Below are positions 1 to 10,555 of a DNA stretch of 44,030 bases, one piece after another. The DNA is taken from positions 1 through 44,030 of the IMG/VR virus record IMGVR_UViG_3300047548_001097; one strand, written 5' to 3'. The notes beneath the pieces were generated by a model that did not search any database, had not been told where the DNA came from, and saw only the letters and a program-made list of their open reading frames with translations. The translations under genes were made by a program, and so were the position numbers. Source of the DNA: a virus. Position 1 is the stretch's first letter. The number at the start of each line of letters is the position of its first letter.

Positions 1-1004
1 CCATCCATAGTTCCCCATCTCTCTTTAGTCTTAGAGGTAGGGGCTACCAATTCCAGTTTCAAAGATTGTTTATTCACCAAAGGAATCGTACCCGGTAATG
101 CACCTAACACATCGCCAAAGTAACCGCTCTTTAATCCATAAATAGATAGGTCAACAGTACCTTTCAGATATTGGTGTAAGCCACAAATAGTATCATTAAC
201 ATTGAGTGAGTTGGGAGCACCTAACTCTGCAGGTGCAGGGTCCATAGCAGTGATTACATTTCGTGTACCGCCGTGAACAACCCTTGTTCCCCATTTAGAT
301 AAAAGGAAGCCGCGCTTACCTTCTAAGATGGTTTCAATGTAGTGATAGATCTCATTAAACGTGGTCTGTAATGACCATCTAACGGTATCCAAAGTAGGGT
401 CATTGCTATTATTACTGCGGACTGCTATTGTATTGGCGACCCCCATGATCTTCCGATAAAGCTTATTTATTTCATCTTCGACCATCCTTCCATCAGCCTC
501 CGTCTCAATATCTCTCAAGCCTGCGCCAAGAACAACTAGATAACGGTAAAGTGCTTTAGACCGATATTTCTCTACGAGCATAATTCTTTGCTCACGAATA
601 GAGCTCTCGTTTCTTTCAAAGACAATGTCATTAAAATGGGACATGAAAAAACTGTACCCAGTTTGACCATCGAGAATATCGCTCTTAACAAAATCCTTTA
701 TCTTTTCGTCCCACACAGCGTAGGTAGTACCGGCTAATATTCCGCCGTATAAGTTCTTGAGACGTGTTAATTCCAGAAAGATTTTTGGATGCAATACTTC
801 GGTACGCATGTCAATATAGCCGTGTCGAGTTAATCGACTTTTTTCACCTGGCTTTCCAAAAATTTCTGTTGAGTACAGGCCTTGTGGATGGTAGTTACCA
901 TCGGTATCCAGAATGTCCATTGACTGAACTGGAAGTAACCCCGCCAACCTATTCCTACTGTTATCCAGTAGCTTTATGTTGAAAGGTTCTTTTGGTTGTG
1001 CCAT
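1..1004 (-). CDS. Multisubunit RNA polymerase beta' subunit, N-terminal part (partial)
   Basis: This gene starts with ATG at 1002-1004 on the minus strand, behind GAGGA with a seven-base spacer, and runs off the left edge after about 334 codons. I translated it by hand. Residues 42-66 read GLYSTEIFGKPG, then RHGYIDM, then HP, matching the beta' N-terminal core around the zipper/lid but without the zinc-finger cysteines. Residues 228-256 (LEGKRGFLLSKWGTRVVHGGTRNVI) match the conserved beta' segment that in bacteria reads [24 protein letters not shown]. The catalytic DFDGD would lie beyond the edge. Phages of the phiKZ group split beta' into two genes and carry a virion and a non-virion polymerase. 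A beta' N-terminal gene beside the tape measure gene suggests the virion enzyme, but that is inference from synteny. Confidence 0.85.
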   Translation of the reverse strand, partial: MAQPKEPFNIKLLDNSRNRLAGLLPVQSMDILDTDGNYHPQGLYSTEIFGKPGEKSRLTRHGYIDMRTEVLHPKIFLELTRLKNLYGGILAGTTYAVWDEKIKDFVKSDILDGQTGYSFFMSHFNDIVFERNESSIREQRIMLVEKYRSKALYRYLVVLGAGLRDIETEADGRMVEDEINKLYRKIMGVANTIAVRSNNSNDPTLDTVRWSLQTTFNEIYHYIETILEGKRGFLLSKWGTRVVHGGTRNVITAMDPAPAELGAPNSLNVNDTICGLHQYLKGTVDLSIYGLKSGYFGDVLGALPGTIPLVNKQSLKLELVAPTSKTKERWGTMD

Positions 1005-1064
1005 GGGTAGGTCCTCAAGCAAAAAAATTAAAGTAAAAACCATTATTCCCGTTAGGAGGATAAA

Positions 1065-4000
1065 ATGGCTAAAGACGATTGGGATATAGATGACGACCCT
1101 AATGGTAGTAAGGGTCTAGACGATTTTGATCGCGACATGAATTTTGATTTCGATCCAATGGACATGCGCGATGATCGTAAACCTGTCACGAAGTTTGCTT
1201 CGGCAGCAGCTCGTGAAATTGCCTCTATGCGGGGAGCAGGCCGCTTCGTTAAGAAGGTAGCTTTTGAAGCTATGCCTGACGGCTATAAGAACGCTTATGG
1301 TACCGCTAAAGGTGTTAAGGATAGCGTAAGCGATATATACGATACGTCGATACGTGCCGCTCAACCGACTATCCAAACTGTTAAACGATTAGGCCGTCTT
1401 ACAATACCTGCCGCCGAGAAAATATTACCAAAATCAGTGACAGAGCGTTTAAAAAGAGCCACGGCTAAAGAAGAACGATACGCTTCTCCAAATCGTGAAG
1501 AGTTAGAGATTGCTCAAACCTTAACCAGTATTTTTGACGCTCAACAGAAATCTGCCGAACTCGGTAAACGAGAAGACGATGCCAAAGAAGAGATGCAGCT
1601 GAATATTGCTAAAAAGCAATTCAGTACCAATCTCGAAGTGCAACGTCAGATCTCTGAAGGTATTGGTAGACTCGTCGGTTATCAAGACGGTGTTCTTGCT
1701 AAATACCACCGTAAGTCATTAGAACTACAACATCGTCATTACTTTGCTTCAAAAGAATTGTTAGCGTTCACTAAGAAAACTAACGAGGTGATGGTAGAGC
1801 AGTTAAAGGTCATTGTTAAGAACACCGCACTGCCTAATGAAATGAAAGTTCAGTTAAATGAACAGTTCATGCGGCAGAGTAAAGAACGGTTGATTGGCGC
1901 TGTTACTGATAGCTCTATGAATAAGTTACGTAACTTACCTTCTAAGATTGCAGAAGGTGCTAAGTCTCGTGCACTAGAAGCTGTTGAAATGATGAACATG
2001 ATGTCCGATATGGTTAACGGCATGATTGATTCATCGGGATTGGAGGATGGAGACTCTGGCGGATTCGGAATGGATCCGTACGAGATGATGGGTTCAGCTA
2101 CCGGCGATATGGTTAGGGATTCATTAGCCAAGAAAGCAGTAAATTCAAAATTCTTCCAAGACATCTTAAAAGATAAACGTGTTGCCGGTAAGTTACAGAA
2201 AGGCAACAACATGGCGAATATCTTCGTTGAATCTTTGCCTCGGTATTTGAATACCAAGATGAAGAAAGGTGATCATTGGTTATGGAAAGTTCTGGCTGAC
2301 TTTGCTGGTAGTGACGGAATGTTAGGTGAGGACAAAGTATCTGTCAACACTAACTTAGATAAAAATGCATTGGCTACTGCTAGCTGGGATGTGCTTTCAC
2401 GCAGAACATTGATCGAAGTTATTCCTGGTTATTTATCACGTATGCTGGTAGAACTGGAAACAATCAATAGAGATGTTCCTCCGGATCAAAAGGCTAGCAG
2501 AATTGTTTGGTCTAATGAGCGCGAATCGTTTATTACTGCTAAACAACAACAAATTGATATTCGTAGTAAATTTGAGAAACAGGCGGATACACGCCTGAAG
2601 TCCTATGCAGATGAATTGACAAAAACTATGGGAGCGGATAAAACGCTTTCTCCGGGTGCATTGGCTGCATTAAAACTTCGTATGACCAAAGAATCGGGTA
2701 ATATGGAATACTTTGACCCACGTGTCTTTGCTGATATGGGTGGGGAACATGGCGATGAAATTGCTGCCTTTATGGAAAGCAAATATAAGTTGAGTCAGTT
2801 TGCTGGACAAGAGGATGACAGTTTCCTTAAAATGGCTAAAAATAAAGCTAACTATTTTAAAGGGCAAGATCCTCAGTTCTTTGACGATTACTTAAAATCC
2901 ATGGTTTTATTTAATCAATTAGCTTCAGCTACACCCAACTTCCAAGATGTAGTGAAGGGGGAAATGGCTGGTGGTTTAGAAGGTCTACGAAATGCTGGAT
3001 TTGTAACAACGGATTCCGGTGGTGTACGTAGCGCCTTTAATGAAGACTACAAAGCTGAAATGATTAAGAAGATTTTAGCAGGTGAGAAACTTTCCTTCTT
3101 CGCTGACGGTGGAGATGTTAATAAAGGAAAGAACACTACGCCTAATGATGAAGATACTGTAGCGGCTTTGATGAAGAAGGGTGAATTTGTTATCCCTAAA
3201 GAAGTCGTTGATAAACGTGGTCGTAAGTTCTTTGAAGATATTATCTCTGGTCGAGATCAAGATGGTAATAGAAACAAAGCGTCTATGTTTAAGCGTAAAG
3301 GTATCGATCCACTCTATGAAGCCTTTGATTCGGCAAATGAATCATTACGCGTTAGTTTAGTCGGTGCTAATCAGGAAAGGCAATTAGAAATACTCATGCA
3401 GATTTCTGATGCCCTCCAACATGGCTACGTTGTGAATTCCGATGGAACCGTATCTCAAACAGGATATATGGGGCAATTCGGTAAAGACAGTAAGAAGGTT
3501 ATTAATAAAGGTTTCCGTGCACTATGGAAAGGTGTTCGTAAAGGAAACGATATTCGTAACGAAATGTTTGGTAAGTTCAAGGATAAGATGTTGAAGCCAG
3601 GTATGGAGATGGGCGGCAAAGCTGCTCGTTGGATCGGTGCGCATGTTGCCGACAGACTTGAACTCGGTAAAGAAATGGTAACTGATCTTTACGTAAAGGG
3701 AATGAAGAGTCCTCTATTGACCGAAGCCAAAATGCGTTTAGGACATTACTACTACGTTAAAGAAGATGGTACACGTGTCTTTATCAAATCTTGGGATGAG
3801 ATAAAGGGTGAAGCGGTTGACATCTATGACGTTTCTACCGGTAGTATTATTGTCTTTAAGGATCAGTTAAAAGATCTTTACTCAATGACACGACCTAAGT
3901 TAAACGGTTTCTTTAGAAAACTCAGAACCAAAGCAGGCAATCTTTTCTTGGCTCAGTTTGATGCGGCAAAAGCGGTATTAGACTTTAGTAAGAATATTGC

Positions 4001-7000
4001 TAGAAAGGTTTATCGAGCAGTAACTGCTCCCGTTGACGTCTACGTCAAAGGAAAAATGAATGAAGGTCCTCGACTGAGGAAAATCATTTTCCTGAATGGT
4101 GGCTACACGGATGCATTGGGTAACATTATTGATCATCACGATAAGATCAATGGTCCTGTGTATTCTGTTGGAGCTGATATGAAGATGGAAATGCGCTTAT
4201 CCATGGAAGATATTCAAGAAGGTCTTGTGGATAGTGCAGGTGACCCCATTGAAGGTACTGGCTTAGCTGGCAAGATTATCGCTAAAGGTTATCGTCTCGG
4301 AAAAGCTGCTGCGGATATAATGTACAAGTCCAGTAAGTTTACTATGGAACTTGCCAAGAATGTTGGCGGTACCATACTGGGTGTAACGGGACGAGCTGCA
4401 GGTAGTTTACCCGGATTCGGATTCAATAGCGGTATCGAAACTCGTTTAGATAAAATACTTAGACATATGCGTTTAGCGTTCCCTGTCTCAGGTGAAGATG
4501 ATGATCTGATAAAATCAGAACTTCCTATTGCTAAAGCCAGTGCTAGTATGAAAGCCAAAATGGAAACTATGCGTGAAGCTATCATTGATAAAAAGAATCG
4601 TGCTATTGCTAAATTGAAAGCAAAACGTGATGCAGCTAAAGCAGCGATGGATCTTGATGGTGACGGAGACACTGAAGGTAGCTGGCGAGATATTCTGCAA
4701 CGTCGGAAAGAAAAAGCTAAAGCGGGTGTAACGAATGTTGTTGCTAAAGCTAAAGCTGCTATTCCGGCATGGAAGCAGAAGATGGGAGAAAAGAAAGAGG
4801 ATCCAGAAGACGGTATCCTTGGGATGTTCGGTGAATTCTTCCAGTTCTATGTCTTTGATAAATTTACTGAGGCACTATTCAGCATTGTCCCCGGTGGTGT
4901 AGGACAAGCTGGTCGAGCACCTTTACTAGCTGCTAAAGTAGCGAAACTAAAACGTGCAGGCAAATGGTTGCGTGGTGCCATAGGTGGAGCTGCTAAAGGT
5001 CTAGGTAAAGTAGCCGCTGTAGTTGGTGGTGGTTTATTGAAGGGGGGTGCTAAAGCTGTCGGTGGCTTACTGAAAGGTGGAGCCAAGATGGTTGGTGGTG
5101 CCGCCAAAGGTTTAGGCAAGATGTTGGGCTTTGGCACTAAAGGAATAGGTAAGTTTGGTAAGGGTGCCGGTGTTGTTGGTGGCTTCATGTTGAAAAATCC
5201 AGCATTACTTTGGGCCAGTGCTGGTGTTGCCGCTGCACTATATGGTGGTCAAAAAATCAAAGAAGCCTTACGTCGCCGTAAAGAACTGAAGCCGATTGAG
5301 AAACTCCGTTTCTTGCAATATGGTATTCCTATTAATAACAAAGATGCTCGTGTAGAAATACACTACCTCGAGCAAAGAGTTATTGGTAGAATCCGTTTAT
5401 CTCCTGATGGTGGATTTAAACTAGGCTTTAAATGGCATGACATCTGGGAAGAATTTCATGACGACTTCGGCTGTGATGAAGAAGACGTAAAACAACAAGC
5501 TCGTTTCCGTAGCTGGTTCTACTATCGTTTCTTACCAGTATTCATTTGGCACATGCGTGCAGCTAAACGTATTGAGAAGTTGAATGTCTTTGATGTCGAT
5601 GACAAGATGACACCTAAGTTAAAACAAGACTACGTGAAGCAAGTTCAGTTTGGCACCAAAGAAGCTTTAACCTTAAAGCTGGATCCATACTCTGTTATGG
5701 AATCTCCTTGGAAAGAAATTGAACTACAAGACACTGCTGACTCTATTCAATCCCTGTCTAATGACATTATTAAGGCTTCGAAAGAAGGTAAAAACTTAGA
5801 CGGCGATGAAGCTACTAAAGTAGATAAGAAAGAGAAAGCTGAGGAAGACAAAAATAAAACCACGAAAGAAACTTCTGTGGGTGGCTTCTTCAAACACATT
5901 GTTAAGAAAACATTGGGCATCGATAAAGATTCTGATTATCAACGTGATAAGACACAGGCAGAGAAAGAAGACGAACGTCGTTTGGCCAATGCACGTAACT
6001 TAGGTCAGGCGCGGCGTCAGGGTGCCGTGTTAAAGACTAAAGAATACGATTATAAGCAAGCTCAAGATTCCAGCTTACAAGAAGAGTTTAATAAACTCAA
6101 TGGAGCTGGTGTTAAAGGGACACCGAAACTGTTGTTCCCTACTGAACCTGCTAAAGTCAATTCTCCCTTCGGTACACGCACAGATCCTTTTGGTTCTGGC
6201 GCTAAGCAAGCGCATAAAGGTATTGATATTAAAGTACCTGCCGGCACACCGGTTTATGCTGCTGCAGACGGTCGTGTAGTGCTTGCACAAATACTGAAAG
6301 GGTATGGTCTAGTTATCTATTTGCAACATGATGACGGTACATCTACACGCTATGCCCATTTGTCTGGTTTAATGCCAAATATTAAAGTGGGTGCCGTTGT
6401 TAGAGCCGGTCAACAGATTGCTTACTCTGGCGGTATCAAGGGATTACCTACATCAGGTCGTTCTGAAGGCCCGCACTTACATTTCGAATATCGAGATGCC
6501 AATGCAGGTGCTACTAGCAATGATGCTAAACCGTTGAACCCTATCGCTTACTTTAAAGGTTTGGATAAGGGTAACGTGGATATGGTGGTGGAAGCAGGAG
6601 AACCTGAAAAACCAAAAGATGATATGGGTAGTAAACCGATCATCCCGACACCACCTAAAGCGACTAGTGGGCAAATCGCGGCTATCAAAACTACACCTCC
6701 AGGAACACAACCAGTTCCGTCGGTGAAAGGTGAGATTGCTACTACTTCCGGTAATCCAGTTGTGGCAGGAACAACAAATGTTAATGTTGCTCCACCTAAC
6801 TTGGATCCATTAAATAAAACTATTGTTGATACTAGCAAAGGTTCATCCGCTCAACGTGATGAACAGATATCGTTGATGCGTGAGAATAACAATCTCATGG
6901 CAGCATTAATACAGCGATATGATCAACAAAATCAAGCCAGTGCTGCGGCATCGGCCGGTGGTGGTAGATCTCCTATGGGTGGTCCCACTAAAGTAAACTC

Positions 7001-7028
7001 CGTTATAGATCTTAGTGTAGGTGCATAA
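1065..7028 (+). CDS. Tail tape measure protein with C-terminal M23 peptidase domain
   Basis: This 1987-residue protein probably sets tail length and helps DNA entry through the cell wall. The start has a strong AGGAGG site six bases upstream. Residues 679-711 hold the FADGGDV...GEFVIP pattern common in phage tape measure proteins. A long Gly/Ala/Lys-rich hydrophobic stretch lies at about residues 1300-1410. An M23 (LytM-type) endopeptidase domain at about 1695-1830 has the zinc-site motifs HKGID (His1717, Asp1721) and HLH (His1804, His1806), plus His1765 in YAHLSG. It should therefore cut peptidoglycan cross-links during infection. The two genes downstream follow closely on the same strand, making a tail-structure block. 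The gene is divergent from the RNAP beta' gene across only 60 bp, which must hold both start regions. Confidence 0.85.
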   Translation: MAKDDWDIDDDPNGSKGLDDFDRDMNFDFDPMDMRDDRKPVTKFASAAAREIASMRGAGRFVKKVAFEAMPDGYKNAYGTAKGVKDSVSDIYDTSIRAAQPTIQTVKRLGRLTIPAAEKILPKSVTERLKRATAKEERYASPNREELEIAQTLTSIFDAQQKSAELGKREDDAKEEMQLNIAKKQFSTNLEVQRQISEGIGRLVGYQDGVLAKYHRKSLELQHRHYFASKELLAFTKKTNEVMVEQLKVIVKNTALPNEMKVQLNEQFMRQSKERLIGAVTDSSMNKLRNLPSKIAEGAKSRALEAVEMMNMMSDMVNGMIDSSGLEDGDSGGFGMDPYEMMGSATGDMVRDSLAKKAVNSKFFQDILKDKRVAGKLQKGNNMANIFVESLPRYLNTKMKKGDHWLWKVLADFAGSDGMLGEDKVSVNTNLDKNALATASWDVLSRRTLIEVIPGYLSRMLVELETINRDVPPDQKASRIVWSNERESFITAKQQQIDIRSKFEKQADTRLKSYADELTKTMGADKTLSPGALAALKLRMTKESGNMEYFDPRVFADMGGEHGDEIAAFMESKYKLSQFAGQEDDSFLKMAKNKANYFKGQDPQFFDDYLKSMVLFNQLASATPNFQDVVKGEMAGGLEGLRNAGFVTTDSGGVRSAFNEDYKAEMIKKILAGEKLSFFADGGDVNKGKNTTPNDEDTVAALMKKGEFVIPKEVVDKRGRKFFEDIISGRDQDGNRNKASMFKRKGIDPLYEAFDSANESLRVSLVGANQERQLEILMQISDALQHGYVVNSDGTVSQTGYMGQFGKDSKKVINKGFRALWKGVRKGNDIRNEMFGKFKDKMLKPGMEMGGKAARWIGAHVADRLELGKEMVTDLYVKGMKSPLLTEAKMRLGHYYYVKEDGTRVFIKSWDEIKGEAVDIYDVSTGSIIVFKDQLKDLYSMTRPKLNGFFRKLRTKAGNLFLAQFDAAKAVLDFSKNIARKVYRAVTAPVDVYVKGKMNEGPRLRKIIFLNGGYTDALGNIIDHHDKINGPVYSVGADMKMEMRLSMEDIQEGLVDSAGDPIEGTGLAGKIIAKGYRLGKAAADIMYKSSKFTMELAKNVGGTILGVTGRAAGSLPGFGFNSGIETRLDKILRHMRLAFPVSGEDDDLIKSELPIAKASASMKAKMETMREAIIDKKNRAIAKLKAKRDAAKAAMDLDGDGDTEGSWRDILQRRKEKAKAGVTNVVAKAKAAIPAWKQKMGEKKEDPEDGILGMFGEFFQFYVFDKFTEALFSIVPGGVGQAGRAPLLAAKVAKLKRAGKWLRGAIGGAAKGLGKVAAVVGGGLLKGGAKAVGGLLKGGAKMVGGAAKGLGKMLGFGTKGIGKFGKGAGVVGGFMLKNPALLWASAGVAAALYGGQKIKEALRRRKELKPIEKLRFLQYGIPINNKDARVEIHYLEQRVIGRIRLSPDGGFKLGFKWHDIWEEFHDDFGCDEEDVKQQARFRSWFYYRFLPVFIWHMRAAKRIEKLNVFDVDDKMTPKLKQDYVKQVQFGTKEALTLKLDPYSVMESPWKEIELQDTADSIQSLSNDIIKASKEGKNLDGDEATKVDKKEKAEEDKNKTTKETSVGGFFKHIVKKTLGIDKDSDYQRDKTQAEKEDERRLANARNLGQARRQGAVLKTKEYDYKQAQDSSLQEEFNKLNGAGVKGTPKLLFPTEPAKVNSPFGTRTDPFGSGAKQAHKGIDIKVPAGTPVYAAADGRVVLAQILKGYGLVIYLQHDDGTSTRYAHLSGLMPNIKVGAVVRAGQQIAYSGGIKGLPTSGRSEGPHLHFEYRDANAGATSNDAKPLNPIAYFKGLDKGNVDMVVEAGEPEKPKDDMGSKPIIPTPPKATSGQIAAIKTTPPGTQPVPSVKGEIATTSGNPVVAGTTNVNVAPPNLDPLNKTIVDTSKGSSAQRDEQISLMRENNNLMAALIQRYDQQNQASAAASAGGGRSPMGGPTKVNSVIDLSVGA

Positions 7029-7030
7029 AA

Positions 7031-9370
7031 ATGGCAAATGAAGCTCTCCGTCAAGAACAAAAGGATAGTAGCTGGGTACGACAAGTAATGTTCATCCCCA
7101 GCCGGGGAGCGAACACTCAAGGTATAAACGAGGGTCGTAAACAACATATCTTGCGTAGTAGGGAATTTACGCAAGGTGTGTTAAATTTTGCGGATACCAC
7201 TTTAGGGGGTAATCGTTCGATTAACCCCCGACCGCAATTTACAGAATTCGCAGATCAGAATATTGAATGCCTATTAAGTTCGGCTTCATCGCGTTCTGAA
7301 ATGTCAGGTACCGGTGGTGCCAATCTTTTAAACGGTGGTATGGGTAGACGTTATGAAGAGTCTATCGATAAACACGCTAACCGTATCTATATGGATTTCG
7401 GTGTACCGATGTATAACTCATTGGGTAACTTCTTTACCCGTTTCTATGACCACGATATGGGTCTGTTAGCTAATCAAGGTATCATGATTGGTTTGGGTTA
7501 TACTGCAGGTAAATTTCTGGGGTATGTCTTCTTATTTCCTGTAATAGCTGCAATGAAAGTTATACACACAGTACAGGACATCAGTCGTTATCTGAGACAT
7601 ATTCCTAGTAGCCGTTATTATTACATGAAACCTACTATGCATGTCTATTGGACAATGGTAACAACCATTACCACCGCGATGATGGTTAACATGGGTTTGA
7701 TTCCCGGTTACGATCCTGTTAAATATGAAAATGAGAAAACATTAAAGCAGAATGCTGCTACCGGCGGTAAAGATGCTTCTCCCGACTCTTCATTAATTTC
7801 TTCCGAGGAGTTTGAAGCCTATCGTCAGATATTACCTGACATCTTTAGACTGGATAGCGGTGGTATTGATGCTCGTGCAGTAGCTACTCGGTATCAGCGG
7901 TTGGCAAATGCTCATCGTAGTGAAATCGATCGAATCACTGAAAACTCTGTTTCGGCAGAAGATTCATATAACAAGATTATTGAGTACATAAAAGATCATA
8001 GGGATAAAATTAACAGTGTATTAACTGCAGCTGACCAAAGGAAGTTTATTGAAGAATATAAAGCTTCTAATGTCGGTATGGGTGTTGGTGTTAAAGATAT
8101 TTCTATTCCAGCTCAAACTGAAGAAGAGCGTGAAGCTATTCAAGAAGCGTACAACTCGCTATTGGATGCTACAACAGCCGGTGAAGCAGGTGAAGCTGCT
8201 GTTGAGAACATTGGACGTAGTATCGATAAAGTAAAAGAGTTGGTAGGACTACAGACCCAGGGTCAAGGTCAGACTGTACCACAAGCTGAACAGAATAATG
8301 CTGAAGCTATCGGTACAACAGTTGCAGAAGATGCTGAGTCGTTGTCAGATAATGCACACGCTGCTGAAGCAGAAGGGAATGCCCAGAACTCCGGTAATGA
8401 AACAGGTTTCTGGGACGGCATCGGCGACTTTATGGCGGAAAACCATAACTTTTTTATGGGTACCGTTCGCGACGGTATGGCGTGGGCGTCATTTATTGTA
8501 GATCACCATAACAACTATTCTGAATCTTTCAGTAACAGTTCCCGGTCTTCTTCTATAGCTGACTCCATGAACCAAACATCTAGTGAAGCCAAGAACATGG
8601 TCTTCAACGTAGCTGGTGGTAACATAGGTGATAACTTAGCGGCGGATATATTTGAATCCTTTATGGGCGGCGTAAAGAGTGTATTCCAAGGAGTTACTAA
8701 CTCTGTTGGTTTGCAGGGTCTGAATGCGTTAGGTGGTGCTGCGTTTGCCGATATTCCAGACTTCTGGGATTCTTCATCAACCAGCCTACCACAAAACAGT
8801 TACACTATTCAGTTACGTTCTCCTTATGGTAACCCCATGAGTTTGTTCATTAACGTGTACTTCCCGTTAGCAATGATATTGGCTGGAGCCGTACCACGTT
8901 CTACGGGTGGTGCTTCATACACCTCACCTTTCCTTTGTCGATTGTGGCATAAGGGACGTGCCCAAGTACAATTGGGATTGATCAGTGAGTTAACAATATC
9001 CCGTGGTCAAGGTAACGTGGGTTGGAACGTTCGAGATCAAGCTACGGCGATAGATGTGAGTTTCAGTATTACGAACTTATCAAAAATGCTGCATATGCCA
9101 ATCACTACTGAAGTCGGTTTAAAAGACGCCTTTGGTTTAAACCTGTTTAATGAAGATACTAACTTTACTGACTACATGGCAGTATTAGCAGGTCTTGGTT
9201 TACCGGAACAATTCTACCGTAGACCTAACTTGATTAGACAATGGCATTTGTCCAGAGCTAACTGGGACGCATGGTTTAGCATGACTAACTTTTATGCTAA
9301 CTTTGTTCATGGCGACTTCCTACCCGGGAACTTAATGAATGCTGTGGCAATGGATGCCAATTTTTACTAA
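7031..9370 (+). CDS. Probable virion structural protein after the tape measure
   Basis: This 779-residue protein starts two bases after the tape measure stop codon, with only a weak ribosome site (TAGGTG), so translation is probably coupled. The N-terminal half has a hydrophobic stretch at about residues 155-190. The middle (about 400-480) is Glu/Ala/Gln-rich and looks like a linker. The C-terminal third is better ordered and ends with a beta-rich region (LTISRGQGNVGWNVRDQATAIDVSFSI). I do not recognise a family. Its place behind the tape measure gene suggests a tail or baseplate part. A strong hairpin terminator follows eight bases after the stop. Confidence 0.6.
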   Translation: MANEALRQEQKDSSWVRQVMFIPSRGANTQGINEGRKQHILRSREFTQGVLNFADTTLGGNRSINPRPQFTEFADQNIECLLSSASSRSEMSGTGGANLLNGGMGRRYEESIDKHANRIYMDFGVPMYNSLGNFFTRFYDHDMGLLANQGIMIGLGYTAGKFLGYVFLFPVIAAMKVIHTVQDISRYLRHIPSSRYYYMKPTMHVYWTMVTTITTAMMVNMGLIPGYDPVKYENEKTLKQNAATGGKDASPDSSLISSEEFEAYRQILPDIFRLDSGGIDARAVATRYQRLANAHRSEIDRITENSVSAEDSYNKIIEYIKDHRDKINSVLTAADQRKFIEEYKASNVGMGVGVKDISIPAQTEEEREAIQEAYNSLLDATTAGEAGEAAVENIGRSIDKVKELVGLQTQGQGQTVPQAEQNNAEAIGTTVAEDAESLSDNAHAAEAEGNAQNSGNETGFWDGIGDFMAENHNFFMGTVRDGMAWASFIVDHHNNYSESFSNSSRSSSIADSMNQTSSEAKNMVFNVAGGNIGDNLAADIFESFMGGVKSVFQGVTNSVGLQGLNALGGAAFADIPDFWDSSSTSLPQNSYTIQLRSPYGNPMSLFINVYFPLAMILAGAVPRSTGGASYTSPFLCRLWHKGRAQVQLGLISELTISRGQGNVGWNVRDQATAIDVSFSITNLSKMLHMPITTEVGLKDAFGLNLFNEDTNFTDYMAVLAGLGLPEQFYRRPNLIRQWHLSRANWDAWFSMTNFYANFVHGDFLPGNLMNAVAMDANFY

Positions 9371-9377
9371 ACTATTT

Positions 9378-9405
9378 AGGAGTCCTTCGGGACTCCTTTT
9401 ATTTT
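9378..9405 (+). terminator. Rho-independent terminator, TTCG tetraloop
   Basis: An AGGAGTCC / GGACTCCT stem of eight base pairs closes on a TTCG tetraloop and is followed by TTTTATTTT. It ends the tape measure unit, so the next plus-strand gene may need its own promoter in the 50 bases that follow. Confidence 0.85.
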
Positions 9406-9454
9406 GTCTACTGAATGTGATGATATGTTCATTAAATAATCGAGGATTTTCATA

Positions 9455-10519
9455 ATGACATCTATAGGTCGTTTAGCTAATAATAGCTTTGAGAATAATC
9501 CTGCAGCAGAATTAACGCGTGTGGATCCGTATGATCCTAGTGAGATACAGCGTATTAGTCAAGCACAACCATTGACTGAACGGGAGATGTCTACGTTAGC
9601 AGACAAAATTCCTCCCGATGAAATTGCTAGGATGCAAAATGATCCTGTACTACAAGCTAAGTTACAAGCTTCAGGATTAACACTACCACAATATGCTGCT
9701 GCGATGGAGAATAAATTACCGCGTGGTCTTGACCTTAAAACTACAATGGCTAATGGCATTGGTCTTAAGGATATTGATCGCGATATGGATAGACTGAAAG
9801 ACAGGATTAAAGCCCGTGAAGCTGGTTTCGCACCTTCTAAAGTATTGTCCAGTTTAAAGTTTATGAAGAATGCCGGTAAGATTGTTGATCTGGATTTTTA
9901 TAAAGACGGATTGGACAAGGCACGTGAATACGGAATTAACTTACCCTTCGGTGATGAAGTTACTGAAAGTGGTTTGACATTGGGAATCATTGATGGTATT
10001 CTGGAATATTCTTCTAAGTCTGACATTTGGCAGTATATCGAAGGTACTCCACTAGGCGATAAGTTTAAGAACTATATCGTCACTGAAGGGATTGAGATAG
10101 CGGCTAAGAAAGGTAGTTATACCAGTGTTCGTAGTGTCATTCAGAACTATCCTGGTGAGGTTAGCATGAACCTACGCTACAAGTGCATAGGTTTGATTAT
10201 GGAGAACTTTAGGGTAGGAGATGAGAATCTGGATCAGGGTTATCGAACAGCCGCTAGACGTGTTGTAAACGATTTTAACTACATCTTCCCGGCATGGGAA
10301 AAAATCCTGATTAATTCACCGAATCGCGGTGAATATTACCTAAATAGTCATAATCACTTCTTAGGTGCCAATGAAGGTATGTTAACATTGTTAAAATATA
10401 ATGATATTAACTACGACGGTATCGATGTTGCATCCACAATACAGATTGATAAGATGTACAAGCGTGAACCAATGACCACTGCTGTTGCTAGAAGTAATCC
10501 AACGGTGTACATACCGTGA
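9455..10519 (+). CDS. Unknown phage protein, possibly structural
   Basis: This protein of 354 residues has no family I recognise. The start is preceded by GAGGA nine to ten bases upstream. The N-terminal 110 residues are polar and likely helical. The rest is mixed helix and strand, with no signal peptide, membrane segment or nucleotide-binding motif. It is the third plus-strand gene after the tape measure gene and ends in a bidirectional terminator facing a minus-strand cluster. Its position suggests a virion component, but nothing in the sequence proves this. Confidence 0.5.
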   Translation: MTSIGRLANNSFENNPAAELTRVDPYDPSEIQRISQAQPLTEREMSTLADKIPPDEIARMQNDPVLQAKLQASGLTLPQYAAAMENKLPRGLDLKTTMANGIGLKDIDRDMDRLKDRIKAREAGFAPSKVLSSLKFMKNAGKIVDLDFYKDGLDKAREYGINLPFGDEVTESGLTLGIIDGILEYSSKSDIWQYIEGTPLGDKFKNYIVTEGIEIAAKKGSYTSVRSVIQNYPGEVSMNLRYKCIGLIMENFRVGDENLDQGYRTAARRVVNDFNYIFPAWEKILINSPNRGEYYLNSHNHFLGANEGMLTLLKYNDINYDGIDVASTIQIDKMYKREPMTTAVARSNPTVYIP

Positions 10520-10520
10520 A

Positions 10521-10555
10521 AAAAAAAAAGGAGTCCCGAAGGACTCCTTTTATTT
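10521..10555. terminator. Bidirectional terminator between convergent genes
   Basis: The AGGAGTCC / GGACTCCT stem (10529-10548, CGAA loop on plus, TTCG on minus) is flanked by a run of A on the left and TTTTATTT on the right, so it works in both directions. It separates the gene ending at 10519 from the minus-strand gene ending at 10550. Confidence 0.88.

Noticed and set aside
1005-1064. Divergent promoters between RNAP beta' and the tape measure gene
   Set aside because: The 60-bp gap is AT-rich and must hold both starts, but no element with the window's promoter form is clear enough to report.
4847-5188. A Pro/Ala-rich 113-codon open frame on the minus strand
   Set aside because: It is the complement of the Gly/Ala/Lys-rich part of the tape measure gene, which explains its composition.
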